A stretch of 62,239 nt of DNA from Lachnospiraceae bacterium A2 (GCA_000403315.2 KE159636.1:2684815-2747053), one strand, 5' to 3'. Counted from the first letter of the stretch, positions 34,991-43,272 are shown. Program-made: numbers and translations. Notes: generated from the sequence alone by a model not told the origin.

Positions 34991-35160
34991 TGTGGAATTA
35001 TGAAAAAAGGCTGCAATACCCGGTAAACATTACCCAGACAAATCCTCAGATTGCCCAGGTAATTATCAGCCAGTTCGGAGGCCCTGATGGGGAATTATCT
35101 GCTTCTATGCGGTATCTGTCCCAACGCTATACCATGCCTTATCGGGAAGTTGCGGGGCTG

Positions 35161-35180
35161 TTAACCGATATCGGTAGAGA
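35161..35180. other. Predicted left attachment junction (attL) in cotJC
   Basis: The cotJC reading stays normal to about 35175 and is foreign after it. The junction region contains a perfect 12-bp palindrome ACCGATATCGGT (35164-35175). The serine recombinase gene starts on the element side and its last codons (STDIG and the TAA at 35163-35161) come from the cotJC side. Confidence 0.6.
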
Positions 35181-36849
35181 AGCCCCTGAAATGTTCCATC
35201 TCAGGGGCTTGCGCTTTTTTTAGCGATTTACCCTGCGGACAGTTTACGCTTTTTGCAACTGTATAGCTCCATTTGAGAGGGAGCAGGTTCAAATACACAT
35301 CAATATGGTCTTTGTCGTTTACAACCATTTTATCTAAAATTTCTTTGTAAAAATCATCTTCATATTCCACGCCGTTTATAAGCTCATTCATCGCTTCTGT
35401 AATTTCAGCGACAAGCTCTTGCTGTTTTTCTATCATCTCCCTTTGTTTGTCTATGCTATCTATCACGGATTGCAGTTCGGCAATCTCATTCTCGCACTTT
35501 GCTCTTGCTGCTGAAAATTCATCTCTGGTAATATCTCCAGATGTATAAAGGTCAATGAGGTTTGTGCGTTTTTGTTCAATGGCTTTTATTTGTGATTTTA
35601 GTTTCTCACTGTCTGTACCTGCGGTATCCATTGCGATAATAGACTTGATAATAGCAAGCAGATTATTAGTGATTTTCTCCTTATTGTATTTTAAGCTGCT
35701 CGTGACAAGGTACATGATGTGGGTTGCATCTTCGTTGCGTATGCTAAGTCCACTGCATCCAACTTGATTCCCTGCTTTGTCCACATGAGGGCTTCCATGT
35801 CTTGCAGCTTCAAGACACCGCCACGCCTTATAGCGGCTTCCATTTTTTCGGGTTTTATATCTCGCCACATAACTTGAACCGCAGCATCCGCATTTAATTT
35901 TCCCAGAAAATGGATAACGGTTGCTGTGTTTTGCTTTGCCCTCCTGTGAAAGCGATTTTTCATCCAAAATGCGGTTTGCCTTATCGAAAAGCTCACGGGA
36001 GATAATCGGTTCATGATGGTCTTTGATAATCACAAATTCCTCTTGTCCTCGGTTATACTTTTTTTCATGGGATAAAAAGTCTGGCGTATAGGTTTTCTTC
36101 TGCACCAAATCACCGCAGTATTTTTCATTGCGGATAACACGGAGAATGACTGTATTCTGCCATTCTTTTACACGCATGGGCTTAATTCCCTCCTCCCGAA
36201 GCTCACGGGCAATCACATGAGTTCCTTTCCCCTCATTTACAAACTTGTGGAAGATAAGACGGACAACTTTTGCCCCATCCTCATTAATATACATTTTGCC
36301 ATCTTTCACATCGTAGCCAAGCATACTCCGCCCAAACACAACTCCCTGCTCCATCTGGCGTTTCTGCCCCCATTTCACACGCTCGGAAGTCTTACGGCTT
36401 TCCTCCTGTGCAATCGAGGACATAATGGCAAGGCGAAGCTCTGCATCGCCGTCTAAAGTGTTGATGTTATCATTCATAAAGATAACACCCACGCCGTGCT
36501 TTTTGAGGTCACGGGTATAGAATATACTATCAAGGGTATTTCTCGCAAAACGGGAGATTTCTTTTGTTACAATCAAATCAAAATCACCGTTCTTTGCACA
36601 CGCAATCATGCGGTTAAATTCTTTCCGTTTTTTTGTATTCGTACCAGAGATTCCTTCATCTGCGAACACTTCGTAAAGCTCCCAATCGGGATTACGCTCT
36701 ATATACTGTCTGAAATAACGCTGCTGGCTTTCAAATGAATTTGCCTGGTCTTCGTTGTCCGTAGATACACGGCAGTATGCGGCAACCTTTCTCTTTGTGT
36801 GCTGTATCTTCCTTTCTTGGTTTAGGGTTTCGTATTTATCTATTGACAT
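35161..36849 (-). CDS. Large serine recombinase (integrase of the element)
   Basis: 562 residues from the ATG at 36849, behind AAAGGAGA. The resolvase domain has AAYCRVSTDNEDQ with the catalytic Ser, then DEGISGTNTKKRKEFNRM and SRFARNTLDS. The recombinase domain follows (WQNTVILRVIRNEKYCGD), with a zinc ribbon CGCCGSSYVARYK and a long coiled coil (about 390-470). It catalyses integration and excision between att sites without needing ligase. The ORF ends in cotJC sequence, so the free circular form would encode a different last few residues. Confidence 0.9.
   Translation of the reverse strand: MSIDKYETLNQERKIQHTKRKVAAYCRVSTDNEDQANSFESQQRYFRQYIERNPDWELYEVFADEGISGTNTKKRKEFNRMIACAKNGDFDLIVTKEISRFARNTLDSIFYTRDLKKHGVGVIFMNDNINTLDGDAELRLAIMSSIAQEESRKTSERVKWGQKRQMEQGVVFGRSMLGYDVKDGKMYINEDGAKVVRLIFHKFVNEGKGTHVIARELREEGIKPMRVKEWQNTVILRVIRNEKYCGDLVQKKTYTPDFLSHEKKYNRGQEEFVIIKDHHEPIISRELFDKANRILDEKSLSQEGKAKHSNRYPFSGKIKCGCCGSSYVARYKTRKNGSRYKAWRCLEAARHGSPHVDKAGNQVGCSGLSIRNEDATHIMYLVTSSLKYNKEKITNNLLAIIKSIIAMDTAGTDSEKLKSQIKAIEQKRTNLIDLYTSGDITRDEFSAARAKCENEIAELQSVIDSIDKQREMIEKQQELVAEITEAMNELINGVEYEDDFYKEILDKMVVNDKDHIDVYLNLLPLKWSYTVAKSVNCPQGKSLKKAQAPEMEHFRGFSTDIG
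35180..35216 (+). terminator. Strong intrinsic terminator at the element's left end
   Basis: A perfect 10-bp stem AAGCCCCTGA (35180-35189) with TCAGGGGCTT (35201-35210), followed by GCGCTTTTTTT on the plus strand. It would stop transcripts coming from cotJ into the element. It lies inside the recombinase coding sequence on the other strand. Confidence 0.8.
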
Positions 36850-36892
36850 AAGAATATCTCCTTTCCCGACAATCCCTTGCCGTATTTTCAGT

Positions 36893-36951
36893 ATAGTCAA
36901 TTGAAAATGGTATGTCGAATGTGCAAATTTGTAATTTTCACACTTGACTAT
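36893..36951. promoter_or_regulatory. Inverted repeat in the recombinase promoter region
   Basis: ATAGTCAA (36893-36900) and TTGACTAT (36944-36951) face each other and are extended by similar AAAAT runs. On the minus strand TCGACA and TATACT boxes 17 bases apart lie in the same stretch, so the repeat could be an operator for the recombinase gene. Confidence 0.5.
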
Positions 36952-36956
36952 GTAAA

Positions 36957-36982
36957 AACGTCAAGCGGTTATGCCTGACGTT
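36957..36982 (-). terminator. Terminator after the 61-residue gene
   Basis: A 7-bp stem AACGTCA/TGACGTT with T-tracts on both strands, seven bases beyond the stop of the small minus-strand gene. Confidence 0.75.
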
Positions 36983-36989
36983 GCTTTTT

Positions 36990-37175
36990 CTAATTTAGAC
37001 GATATTGTTTTTCAAGCTCAAGCAGGCAGCGTTCCCGCTGTGATGCGGTCAACAGATTCCGTTTTTCTAATGATAAAAGGATTGACCTTTGAAAATTCAT
37101 AAGAAATGCTGCGTGTTCCTGCTCATTCAATTCTGGAACAGGCTCGCCAACATACCTAAATTCTCTATGCTCCAA
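36990..37175 (-). CDS. Small helical protein of the element's recombination region
   Basis: 61 residues, MEHREFRYVGEPVPELNEQE and onward, with a predicted two-helix shape ending in KQYRLN, resembling SHOCT-like small domains. It lies between the MazF-type toxin and the recombinase. It could be a recombination directionality factor or an accessory protein; I cannot tell which. It is probably not the toxin's antitoxin, because it follows rather than precedes the toxin. Confidence 0.6.
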   Translation of the reverse strand: MEHREFRYVGEPVPELNEQEHAAFLMNFQRSILLSLEKRNLLTASQRERCLLELEKQYRLN

Positions 37176-37236
37176 CAGGCAGCACCTCCCTCATTCTCAA
37201 TGTATGAGCGAATGATTGTACCATATAACGAGGGGG

Positions 37237-37686
37237 CTAATCCTTTTTTTGAACGCTGTCATCATGCAGCGGACAACATTCATGAGCAGGTAAGGAAGCC
37301 AAAAGCCTGCCCTGCTTCATCGGGCATTGCGAATATCCGTTTAAACCAATACTAATTGCCAACGCTTTGTCCATTGCAGGAAGAAAACGCTTGTCAAGAG
37401 TTCCCATATACTCCCACAAACGTCGCTTATCAATCGTCCGTATCTGTTCAAGCAGGATGATAGAGTCCCTGTCAAGCCCCTCAACATCCTTTACTTCGGT
37501 ATGTGTCGGTAATTTTGCCTTTGTCTGTGTTTTACCTGTTATGGCAGCGATAATGACTGTCGGGCTGTGGCTATTTCCTATATCATTAGAAATGATAAGT
37601 ACGGGTCGTATGCCGCCCTGCTCCGAACCGACAACGGGATTAAGCTCTGCGTAGTAGATGTCGCCACGCCTGATTGTTCTTTCCAT
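37237..37686 (-). CDS. Type II toxin, PemK/MazF family
   Basis: 149 residues. The MazF core is complete: [39 protein letters not shown] and [17 protein letters not shown]. MazF toxins cut mRNA at short motifs. The C-terminus has an extra about 30 residues with CCPLHDD. No antitoxin gene is seen directly upstream. The AGGAGGTTCT ribosome site precedes the start. It may stabilise the element, but a lone toxin gene could also be a silenced one. Confidence 0.85.
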   Translation of the reverse strand: MERTIRRGDIYYAELNPVVGSEQGGIRPVLIISNDIGNSHSPTVIIAAITGKTQTKAKLPTHTEVKDVEGLDRDSIILLEQIRTIDKRRLWEYMGTLDKRFLPAMDKALAISIGLNGYSQCPMKQGRLLASLPAHECCPLHDDSVQKKD

Positions 37687-38206
37687 ATTCTTTAGAACCT
37701 CCTATCTGGATTTAGGCAGGAATACCCTGCCTATGTAACAGCCAGACGCAAGGAAGTATTTAAGGTCGGGAGAGCATAAAACAAGTCCTATTTTCAATGA
37801 CCGCCCTGCATCTGGCTTTATGATAAAAAGCATTTTCTATTTGTCCCCGACATCCCGAAAATGCTAATGCGTGATTACGCAAGGGAAATCACCAAACGGT
37901 CAGCAGCGAACTGACGCCACGGGAGTTGCACCCCAACTGTCGGTCTGACAGAGCCGCCCCCATTGCCTGCGGCGGACTGGTTACCGCTCGGACTGTGGCT
38001 GGACGGGAGTATCATTGTCCTCTTTGTGTGTCATGGCGGAATCGGGAGCTGCCCGATATTTTCAGTCGGTGTTTTCCGCTTGCCGTCTTTCGGCGGGTCA
38101 TGGCGTACCGCTGCACACGCTTATGCTTATTTGAGTCACAAAGAGAATGTATTTGGTGAATGGGTATTCCGTTGTCAAAGAGCCGTCCCGTTTTTGCCAT
38201 AAAGAA
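37687..38206. other. Hairpin-rich noncoding region (possible origin of transfer or leader)
   Basis: No convincing gene in over 500 bases. Inverted repeats: TAGGCAGG/CCTGCCTA (37713-37733), AGCCAGA/TCTGGCT (about 37741 and 37812), AGCATTTTC/GAAAATGCT (about 37828-37868), GCGT/ACGC, GTCAG/CTGAC, and AGTTG/CAACT. The density of hairpins is higher than elsewhere in the window. It resembles regions near oriT or long untranslated leaders in Tn1549-like elements, but no nick-site consensus is recognised. Confidence 0.5.
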
Positions 38207-38244
38207 AAACAGGTGAAAGGATTTTTAAACCCCTTCACCTGTTT
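38207..38244 (-). terminator. Terminator of the element's sigma-factor gene
   Basis: AAACAGGTGAAAGG (38207-38220) pairs with CCCCTTCACCTGTTT-like right arm (to 38244), followed on the minus strand by TTTTTCTTT. It lies 30 bases beyond the sigma stop. Confidence 0.8.
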
Positions 38245-38273
38245 GCTCACTCAACTGCCACAACACAAGGCAA

Positions 38274-38693
38274 TTATTTCATAAATTTTTTTATCGCCTT
38301 TAATGCCGCTTTTACAGAACACTGGACAGCTTGATATTTACAGCCCTCCAGCTTCGCAATCTGCTCATAGGTCAGCTCCTCGAAGAAGTACAGCTTCAGC
38401 CTGCGCCGCTGTACTTCGGGAAGTTCGGAAACCGCCCTATGTAGCTGCTCGTATTCGATACTCTCTGAAACAATATCCTCAATCCGTTCTGCCTTATAAA
38501 AAGCTCTGTCATTCAGCGTTTCATCGGTCAGCTCGGAGTGTTCAATGTGCCTGCTCACCCTGTTCAGATGGGATATGTCCTCAAGCTCAAATCTGTCAAA
38601 CGTCTGGTACAGCATTTCATCAATCTCAATATTCTGCTGCTTTCCACGCCCGTCCTTAAAAGAAAGGTAATAATGCCCCTCGGTTATCGTCAA
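38274..38693 (-). CDS. Sigma-70 family protein of the element, 5' end uncertain
   Basis: 139 residues from the TTG at 38693 (TITEGHYYLSFKDGRGKQQN onward). The C-terminal region 4 is clear: LPEVQRRRLKLYFFEELTYEQIAKLEGCKYQAV, read in parts. This is the small sigma-like regulator common in Tn916/Tn1549-type elements. A much better start with a TTGGAGG site lies in frame at 38744 (MLEKHPN), but a TGA at its eighth codon separates it from the rest. It may be broken by a nonsense change, read through, or restarted at the TTG. Confidence 0.75.
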   Translation of the reverse strand: MTITEGHYYLSFKDGRGKQQNIEIDEMLYQTFDRFELEDISHLNRVSRHIEHSELTDETLNDRAFYKAERIEDIVSESIEYEQLHRAVSELPEVQRRRLKLYFFEELTYEQIAKLEGCKYQAVQCSVKAALKAIKKFMK

Positions 38694-38938
38694 CGTGTAC
38701 GGATTATACTTGTCCTTTTTTCAGTTTGGATGCTTTTCAAGCATTGTAATTTCCTCCAATCAATCTGAATTTTTTTAAAATCCAGATTGAAAGGCGGAGA
38801 ACGGCATCCAATCCCAGAAATCGCTTTGCGACGTGTTCTAACAAAAAACGACAAAAGAAAAACCGCAAAGGCTGTCACCACATAAGGAGATAATTTGAAA
38901 ACATAATTGAGATACAGCTTATGGGCGATAGCAAAGGC

Positions 38939-38982
38939 GAAAGCCAGCGTAAAAGGTGGAAATGCTTTTTTCGCTGGCTTTC
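38939..38982. other. 11-bp perfect inverted repeat in the sigma leader
   Basis: GAAAGCCAGCG (38939-38949) pairs with CGCTGGCTTTC (38972-38982). It lies about 200 bases before the sigma gene on its strand. The rest of 38745-39171 has no gene that I can support; a minus-strand reading of 120 codons through it looks membrane-like but has no ribosome site. Confidence 0.5.
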
Positions 38983-39171
38983 TTTGATATAAAAATGAAA
39001 TCTTACATTTGCAAAAATGAAAATCTCTTGCTACGATAAAAAAGTGATGCAAAGTTTCAAATAGAATTTAGTGATTGAGGATTTGCTTACCAAAATATCC
39101 AACGCACCAATCAAATAATTTCAAATTAGAATGATGGAAATTTAGGTTTATAGGAAAGATTATTTGAACAG

Positions 39172-39525
39172 ATGGGCGGGACATATACAGAAGTTGGCAA
39201 TTACTATTTGCCTGCTCTCGTCTTACCCGCCGAAAAAGAAAACAATCTTATCGGGATTTGGGAATAGCAACATAAGCGGTATTTAAAAGAACATCACCGA
39301 ATCCTGTATACAACCTGCTGACTGTCTGTAAGCCGGACAGTTACCTCACCAATATTGACGAACAGGCAGGAGAATATGTTTTCTCGGCTGGTGAAGGAAT
39401 ATGCCAATAGGCAGAGTGTGGCAGAGCGGATCAAAGCCACCAAGCCGCCTGACTGGATATAGAAAATGAACAATATCCGAAATTCAATTGAAGAAATTAT
39501 CAATACAGATATAATACTCAAATAA
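39172..39525 (+). pseudogene. tnpV: Decayed tnpV (transposon-encoded protein)
   Basis: The reading MGGTYTEVGNYYLPALVLP and IGIW matches the TnpV N-terminus, then stops at TAG. Downstream, QHKRYLKEHHRILYTT, then in a shifted frame MFSRLVKEYA, and at the end NNIRNSIEEIINTDII keep recognisable TnpV pieces. At least three stop codons and one frame change make it non-functional. It marks an older mobile-element segment. Confidence 0.75.
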
Positions 39526-39645
39526 AATATTTGAAAAAAGAGGGGAAAAAGTAACGCTTTCTCCCTTTTTAAAAAGTCATTAGGTAAAAGCATGATGTAA
39601 AGGAGCTAAAACAAATTACTACCTAAAATTAATATATAGCAGAAT

Positions 39646-39674
39646 GCAACCTTTTCCTAAAAAATCGGTGTATA
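39646..39674 (+). promoter_or_regulatory. Candidate ECF-type promoter of the sigma/anti-sigma pair
   Basis: GCAACC (39646-39651) with a following TTTT run and GTGTATA (39668-39674), 16 bases apart, resemble the split promoters used by clostridial ECF sigma factors. It lies 44 bases before the sigma start, so auto-activation is likely. Confidence 0.5.
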
Positions 39675-39717
39675 TAGGTGAAAGCAGCTTTCGATAGAAC
39701 TTGAGAAAGGAGAAGCC

Positions 39718-40278
39718 ATGAAGGATGAAGAAATCGTAGAACTGTATTTTTCACGGTCAGAGGATGCCATTTCCGAGACAGCATTGAAATATGGGAACTA
39801 TTGCAGCTACATATCCCAAAACATTCTTCATAGTAAGGAAGATGCTGAAGAATGTGTAAATGATGCCTATTTTGCTGCATGGAAAACAATTCCGCCTCAA
39901 AGACCGCACAATTTAAAAACTTTTTTAGGAAAGCTGACACGGAATATTTCCTTAAAAAAGCAAGAGAAGTATCAAGCTGCAAAAAGAGGCGGCGGATATG
40001 TGGATACCGTCTTGTCTGAACTAGAGGAGTGCATAGCTTCCAATAGCAGTATTGAAGATAGTATAGATTATTCTGCGTTGATTGAATGTATAAACTCCTT
40101 TCTGTCATCTCTGCCGTCTCTTAATCGGATTGTTTTTGTCCGCAGATATTGGTATGTAAGCCCCATATCTGAAATTGCAGAACAGTACAATATAAGTGAA
40201 AGCAAGGTGAAATCTATACTCTTTCGTTTAAGAAAGCGACTAAAGGAATATTTAGGAAAGGAAGGTTTTTTTATATGA
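39718..40278 (+). CDS. ECF-type RNA polymerase sigma factor
   Basis: 186 residues. Region 2 is visible in ILHSKEDAEECVNDAYFAAWKTIPP, and region 4 in RIVFVRRYWYVSPISEIAEQYNISESKVKSILFRLRKRL, read in parts. An AGAAAGGAGAA site precedes the start. It overlaps the next gene, a membrane-anchored regulator, by four bases: the normal sigma/anti-sigma layout. Low GC content compared with the chromosomal genes suggests transfer. Confidence 0.88.
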   Translation: MKDEEIVELYFSRSEDAISETALKYGNYCSYISQNILHSKEDAEECVNDAYFAAWKTIPPQRPHNLKTFLGKLTRNISLKKQEKYQAAKRGGGYVDTVLSELEECIASNSSIEDSIDYSALIECINSFLSSLPSLNRIVFVRRYWYVSPISEIAEQYNISESKVKSILFRLRKRLKEYLGKEGFFI

Positions 40279-41312
40279 ATTCTCGAAAACTGTTTCATAG
40301 CATAGGAGAAATTGAAGATAGATTTATTGATGAAGCATCCCCAAAGGAGAAAATGCAACCAACCAAACGGCGCTTTTCAGTAATAAAGGCTGCGGTTGCT
40401 GCGGCAATTATACTGGTTACGGCCGTACCCATCACGGCCTTTGCTATTGAGACATTCCAGTATAACGCAGCAGTAACATACTTAACTTCACTTGGAATTG
40501 AAGCCGAAGACTTAAGCGACTATTCCCGCAGGGAAGTTATAGAGACTGTTAAAACATATGACGCAGGCGAAAGTAATGCTCTGATAGAAAATCTTTTGCA
40601 GGAAAATGATAAAATCCCTGTGACAGACACGATGGCGCAAGTTACATCTGAACAAGTATCAAAACTCACACCAACCATGACTTATAAAGACATTATTGAG
40701 GTATTGGGAAATACTGTTGATGTTGGAAGCGGTATTTATATTCTTCAATACGAGGTAGATGGAGAATATACGATTAAGATTCCATTGGCAGATGATAACG
40801 CTCAGCTTGGCGTGACAGGAGATAAACTTTTAGAAGCAGAAAAATCTGTAACTGTTTTACAAGCAGACTATCCAAAATATAATACAGCTGAAGAATTAGT
40901 GAGATCTTCGGATTTAGTTTTTGCTGGTACAGTCAAAAATATTGAATATCAAATGATTGATGTAAGTACAGACAAAGAACCAGATGAAGATACCGGATTC
41001 GTAGATAATGAGAAGATGCCGTATACGCTTTATACCGTTGATGTGGACAAAGTATACAAAGGAAGTATTGAGTCGTCCACAATCATAATCAAGCGTGCTG
41101 GCGGGAGTTTTGGCAGTGATGAATATGTTGTCGAGAATGCATCTGAAATTGCAAAGGGTAAAAAATATTTATTTGTTACTGAAACATATGAAGACACCTA
41201 TCCAAGTTTATTGAATGCAGATCAGAGTTCTTATGATATGGATACTCCTCAAACTATAATGGATGGGGAAGAAAAAGAAATTACGTTATCTGATATCCTT
41301 AAATTGTTCTAA
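40275..41312 (+). CDS. Membrane-anchored partner (anti-sigma-like) of the ECF sigma factor
   Basis: 345 residues. A short cytosolic segment (MNSRKLFHSIGEIEDRFIDEA, conserved in such partners, read here in two parts), one membrane helix (about 38-57), and an exported domain with EELVRSSDLVFAGTVKNIEY and VDKVYKGS, which look like beta-strand-rich extracytoplasmic modules. It probably holds the sigma factor inactive until an envelope signal arrives. There is no recognisable zinc anti-sigma motif. Confidence 0.7.
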   Translation: MNSRKLFHSIGEIEDRFIDEASPKEKMQPTKRRFSVIKAAVAAAIILVTAVPITAFAIETFQYNAAVTYLTSLGIEAEDLSDYSRREVIETVKTYDAGESNALIENLLQENDKIPVTDTMAQVTSEQVSKLTPTMTYKDIIEVLGNTVDVGSGIYILQYEVDGEYTIKIPLADDNAQLGVTGDKLLEAEKSVTVLQADYPKYNTAEELVRSSDLVFAGTVKNIEYQMIDVSTDKEPDEDTGFVDNEKMPYTLYTVDVDKVYKGSIESSTIIIKRAGGSFGSDEYVVENASEIAKGKKYLFVTETYEDTYPSLLNADQSSYDMDTPQTIMDGEEKEITLSDILKLF

Positions 41313-41420
41313 AAGAAGGCTGGACGGAAAAAGTCAGAAGATTTCGTTAGCCTGGGAGAAAAATAGTTCAAAGTTGTAATAGAGTACATGAATGGAAACA
41401 AAATCTGATTTTTCAGCTAG

Positions 41421-41458
41421 AAACGTCAAATGGTTTCAAAAACTGTTTGACGTTTTTG
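41421..41458 (+). terminator. Terminator of the ECF sigma operon
   Basis: A perfect 10-bp stem AAACGTCAAA (41421-41430) with TTTGACGTTT (41446-41455), followed by TTGATTG, about 110 bases beyond the operon's last stop. The bases 41313-41420 and 41459-41527 hold no gene. Confidence 0.75.
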
Positions 41459-41533
41459 ATTGTATACTTTTTGGGATATTTTAAAAGAATTTAGTAAGAT
41501 AAGATTACCGATTTTTCGGGGAATTGTAAACTA

Positions 41534-43003
41534 ACACCACTTTACAACTTTTTGAAAAATAAAATAACGCACAAGGCACTTTCTAATGTATAATAAGTTT
41601 GCACACAAAACTATACGAAAGATGGTGACCTTGTACGTCAGACTTATTATACAACGAAAACAATCTAATTGGTAGACTGTACCGTTATTTTTATATTTAT
41701 TTTAAAACTTTTTCCTTACCAACTATTGAAACCTTGTTCCTGCTGGTGTTATCTATCCTTGCTATGGAGTCGGCAGGTTCCATCCGTTCGCTGTACAGAC
41801 ATTTTTTATCAGGGATTACAGAAAAATCCCTGAATGCATTTTACTATGCATGTTCTTATGCAAAAGCTGATTATTCTAGATTTATGAATGTTACTGCTGG
41901 TATGGCTTTAAAGCTCATACCAGAAAAATTGTCCTCCCAGCCTGTCTTCCTGTGTATTGATGATACAATGGTTGCAAAATTCGGCAAAAAATTTGAGGAT
42001 GCTTCAAAGCTTTTCGACCATGCTGCGCATAATGGCTCTAATTACCTGAATGGACACTGTTTTGTGAGCGTAATGCTCTGTGTCCCTGTATGGAATAAGG
42101 ACAGGATCCATTATCTGTGCGTACCGCTTGGATACCGCATGTGGCAGAAAAAGGAATCTAAACTGGAACTGGCTGCATCTATGGTGCGGCATGTAATGCC
42201 TGTCTTGCGTACAAAGAAAAACGTCGTCCTCCTTTGTGACAGCTGGTATGTAAAAAAGAGCCTTGTTTCTATCGTAGACGAATATGAAAACCTTGGCCTT
42301 ATAGGAAATGCAAGGCTTGATTCCGTCATTTATGATTTGCCGCCACAGCGGACGGGAAAAAGAGGACGTCCTGCAACGCATGGCGACAGGCTCTCCATCC
42401 AGGATGATTTTACTCTGTCAGATGAAAAAATTGGAGGCTATTACATGGCTGTGCGCCGTGTCCTTACAAACATTTTTGGCAAAAGGACCGTTCTGGCATA
42501 TGTTACATCAGCGGACAAGGAAAATGGTGGCAGGCGTTTATATTTCAGCACAGTTTTTCCAGAACAGCTGCAGATATTCTGTGCCTGGCAAGAAAAATCC
42601 CCACTGAATCAGACAGGAAGCAGCCGTATGCAGTTTATACCTCTGATGCTTTATGCTTTTCGGTGGAACATCGAAGTAAGTTATTACGAACAGAAAACCT
42701 TCTGGTCATTATGCAGCTACATGGTGCGGAGCCGCAAAGGGATAGAAATGCTTGTCAATCTAATCAACATAGCGTATTGTGCAATGAAACTTTTGCCGTA
42801 TCAGGACAAGACGTTTTCCAAATACCAGACAGAAAGCGTCCAGGAATTTCGTTTCGTACTGAGCGAAAAAATTCGCCAGCAGGTATTTTATGCCATTTTC
42901 GTGAAAAAAGCCGAAACACACATAAAATCAAAAGCTATAATTAAGGTTTTAAAACAACTGATTCAGCATCAGGGATATTATTTATAAAGTTGTAAAGTGG
43001 TGT
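41534..43003 (+). mobile_element. Complete IS4/IS701-type insertion sequence
   Basis: A 1470-bp element with perfect 18-bp terminal inverted repeats: ACACCACTTTACAACTTT at 41534-41551 and its complement at 42986-43003. A 6-bp direct repeat AAACTA (41528-41533 and 43004-43009) flanks it as target duplication. It carries one transposase gene. The intact ends and duplication indicate a fairly recent insertion. Confidence 0.92.
41734..42987 (+). CDS. DDE transposase (IS4/IS701 type)
   Basis: 417 residues from the TTG at 41734. The triad is visible: Asp in CIDDTMVAKFG, Asp in LLCDSWYVKK, and Glu in RWNIEVSYYEQK, the YREK-type signature. Reading continues in the same frame upstream to 41629 with natural-looking sequence (NLIGRLYRYFYIYFKTFSLP and so on), but no ATG, GTG or TTG occurs there. 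ATG 41622 and TTG 41631 lie in another frame. The true N-terminus may need a frameshift or unusual start. A GTATAATAAG/CTTATTATAC hairpin (41588-41652) covers this region. Confidence 0.85.
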   Translation: MFLLVLSILAMESAGSIRSLYRHFLSGITEKSLNAFYYACSYAKADYSRFMNVTAGMALKLIPEKLSSQPVFLCIDDTMVAKFGKKFEDASKLFDHAAHNGSNYLNGHCFVSVMLCVPVWNKDRIHYLCVPLGYRMWQKKESKLELAASMVRHVMPVLRTKKNVVLLCDSWYVKKSLVSIVDEYENLGLIGNARLDSVIYDLPPQRTGKRGRPATHGDRLSIQDDFTLSDEKIGGYYMAVRRVLTNIFGKRTVLAYVTSADKENGGRRLYFSTVFPEQLQIFCAWQEKSPLNQTGSSRMQFIPLMLYAFRWNIEVSYYEQKTFWSLCSYMVRSRKGIEMLVNLINIAYCAMKLLPYQDKTFSKYQTESVQEFRFVLSEKIRQQVFYAIFVKKAETHIKSKAIIKVLKQLIQHQGYYL

Positions 43004-43242
43004 AAACTAATATAAAATACTAATAAACATCGTTCAAGTGTAAAAACTTGGATGTTTTTTATTCCCCTAATATTGCATTGGGGTATATGTGGACAAGTGA
43101 ATACAATACCCTCTCTTTTGAAAAGGAAGTACAGGGCTAAAAAATATTGCCCTGAAAACATTGTATATCGGACGCTTTTTATAACCAAATAAAATAGTAT
43201 GCCCACCTTCCGAAAAAATATTCAAAAACTTTTTGGAAAGTA

Positions 43243-43272
43243 TTGACAAACACTTATTTCATTCAGTATAAT
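43243..43272 (+). promoter_or_regulatory. Strong promoter of the mobilization operon
   Basis: TTGACA (43243-43248) and TATAAT (43267-43272) are consensus boxes with an 18-base spacer. They lead into a leader of about 560 bases before mobC. The stretch 43010-43242 holds no gene that I can support. Confidence 0.8.

Larger units (their letters stand above)
34990..35223 (+). pseudogene. cotJC: cotJC, cut by the integrative element after about codon 62
   Basis: The first 62 residues are clear CotJC, a manganese-catalase-like coat protein (normal length about 190): MWNYEKRLQYPV, QFGGPDGELSASMRYLSQRY, GLLTDIG. After that the frame reads REAPEMFHLRGLRFF and stops, in DNA that belongs to the mobile element. 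The metal-binding part is missing. The remaining about 130 codons should lie beyond the other end of the element, outside this window. Confidence 0.9.

Noticed and set aside
36990..37175. Antitoxin for the MazF-type toxin
   Set aside because: It lies downstream of the toxin gene and lacks an AbrB- or RHH-like DNA-binding motif; antitoxins usually precede mazF.
37926..38202. Short plus-strand readings (77-79 codons) between mazF and the sigma gene
   Set aside because: No ribosome site and an unnatural composition; the region is better explained by its inverted repeats.
38690..39052. 120-codon minus-strand reading with a membrane-like middle, before the sigma gene
   Set aside because: No ribosome site, it overlaps the sigma start region and contains the 11-bp inverted repeat. 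A real small membrane gene cannot be fully excluded.
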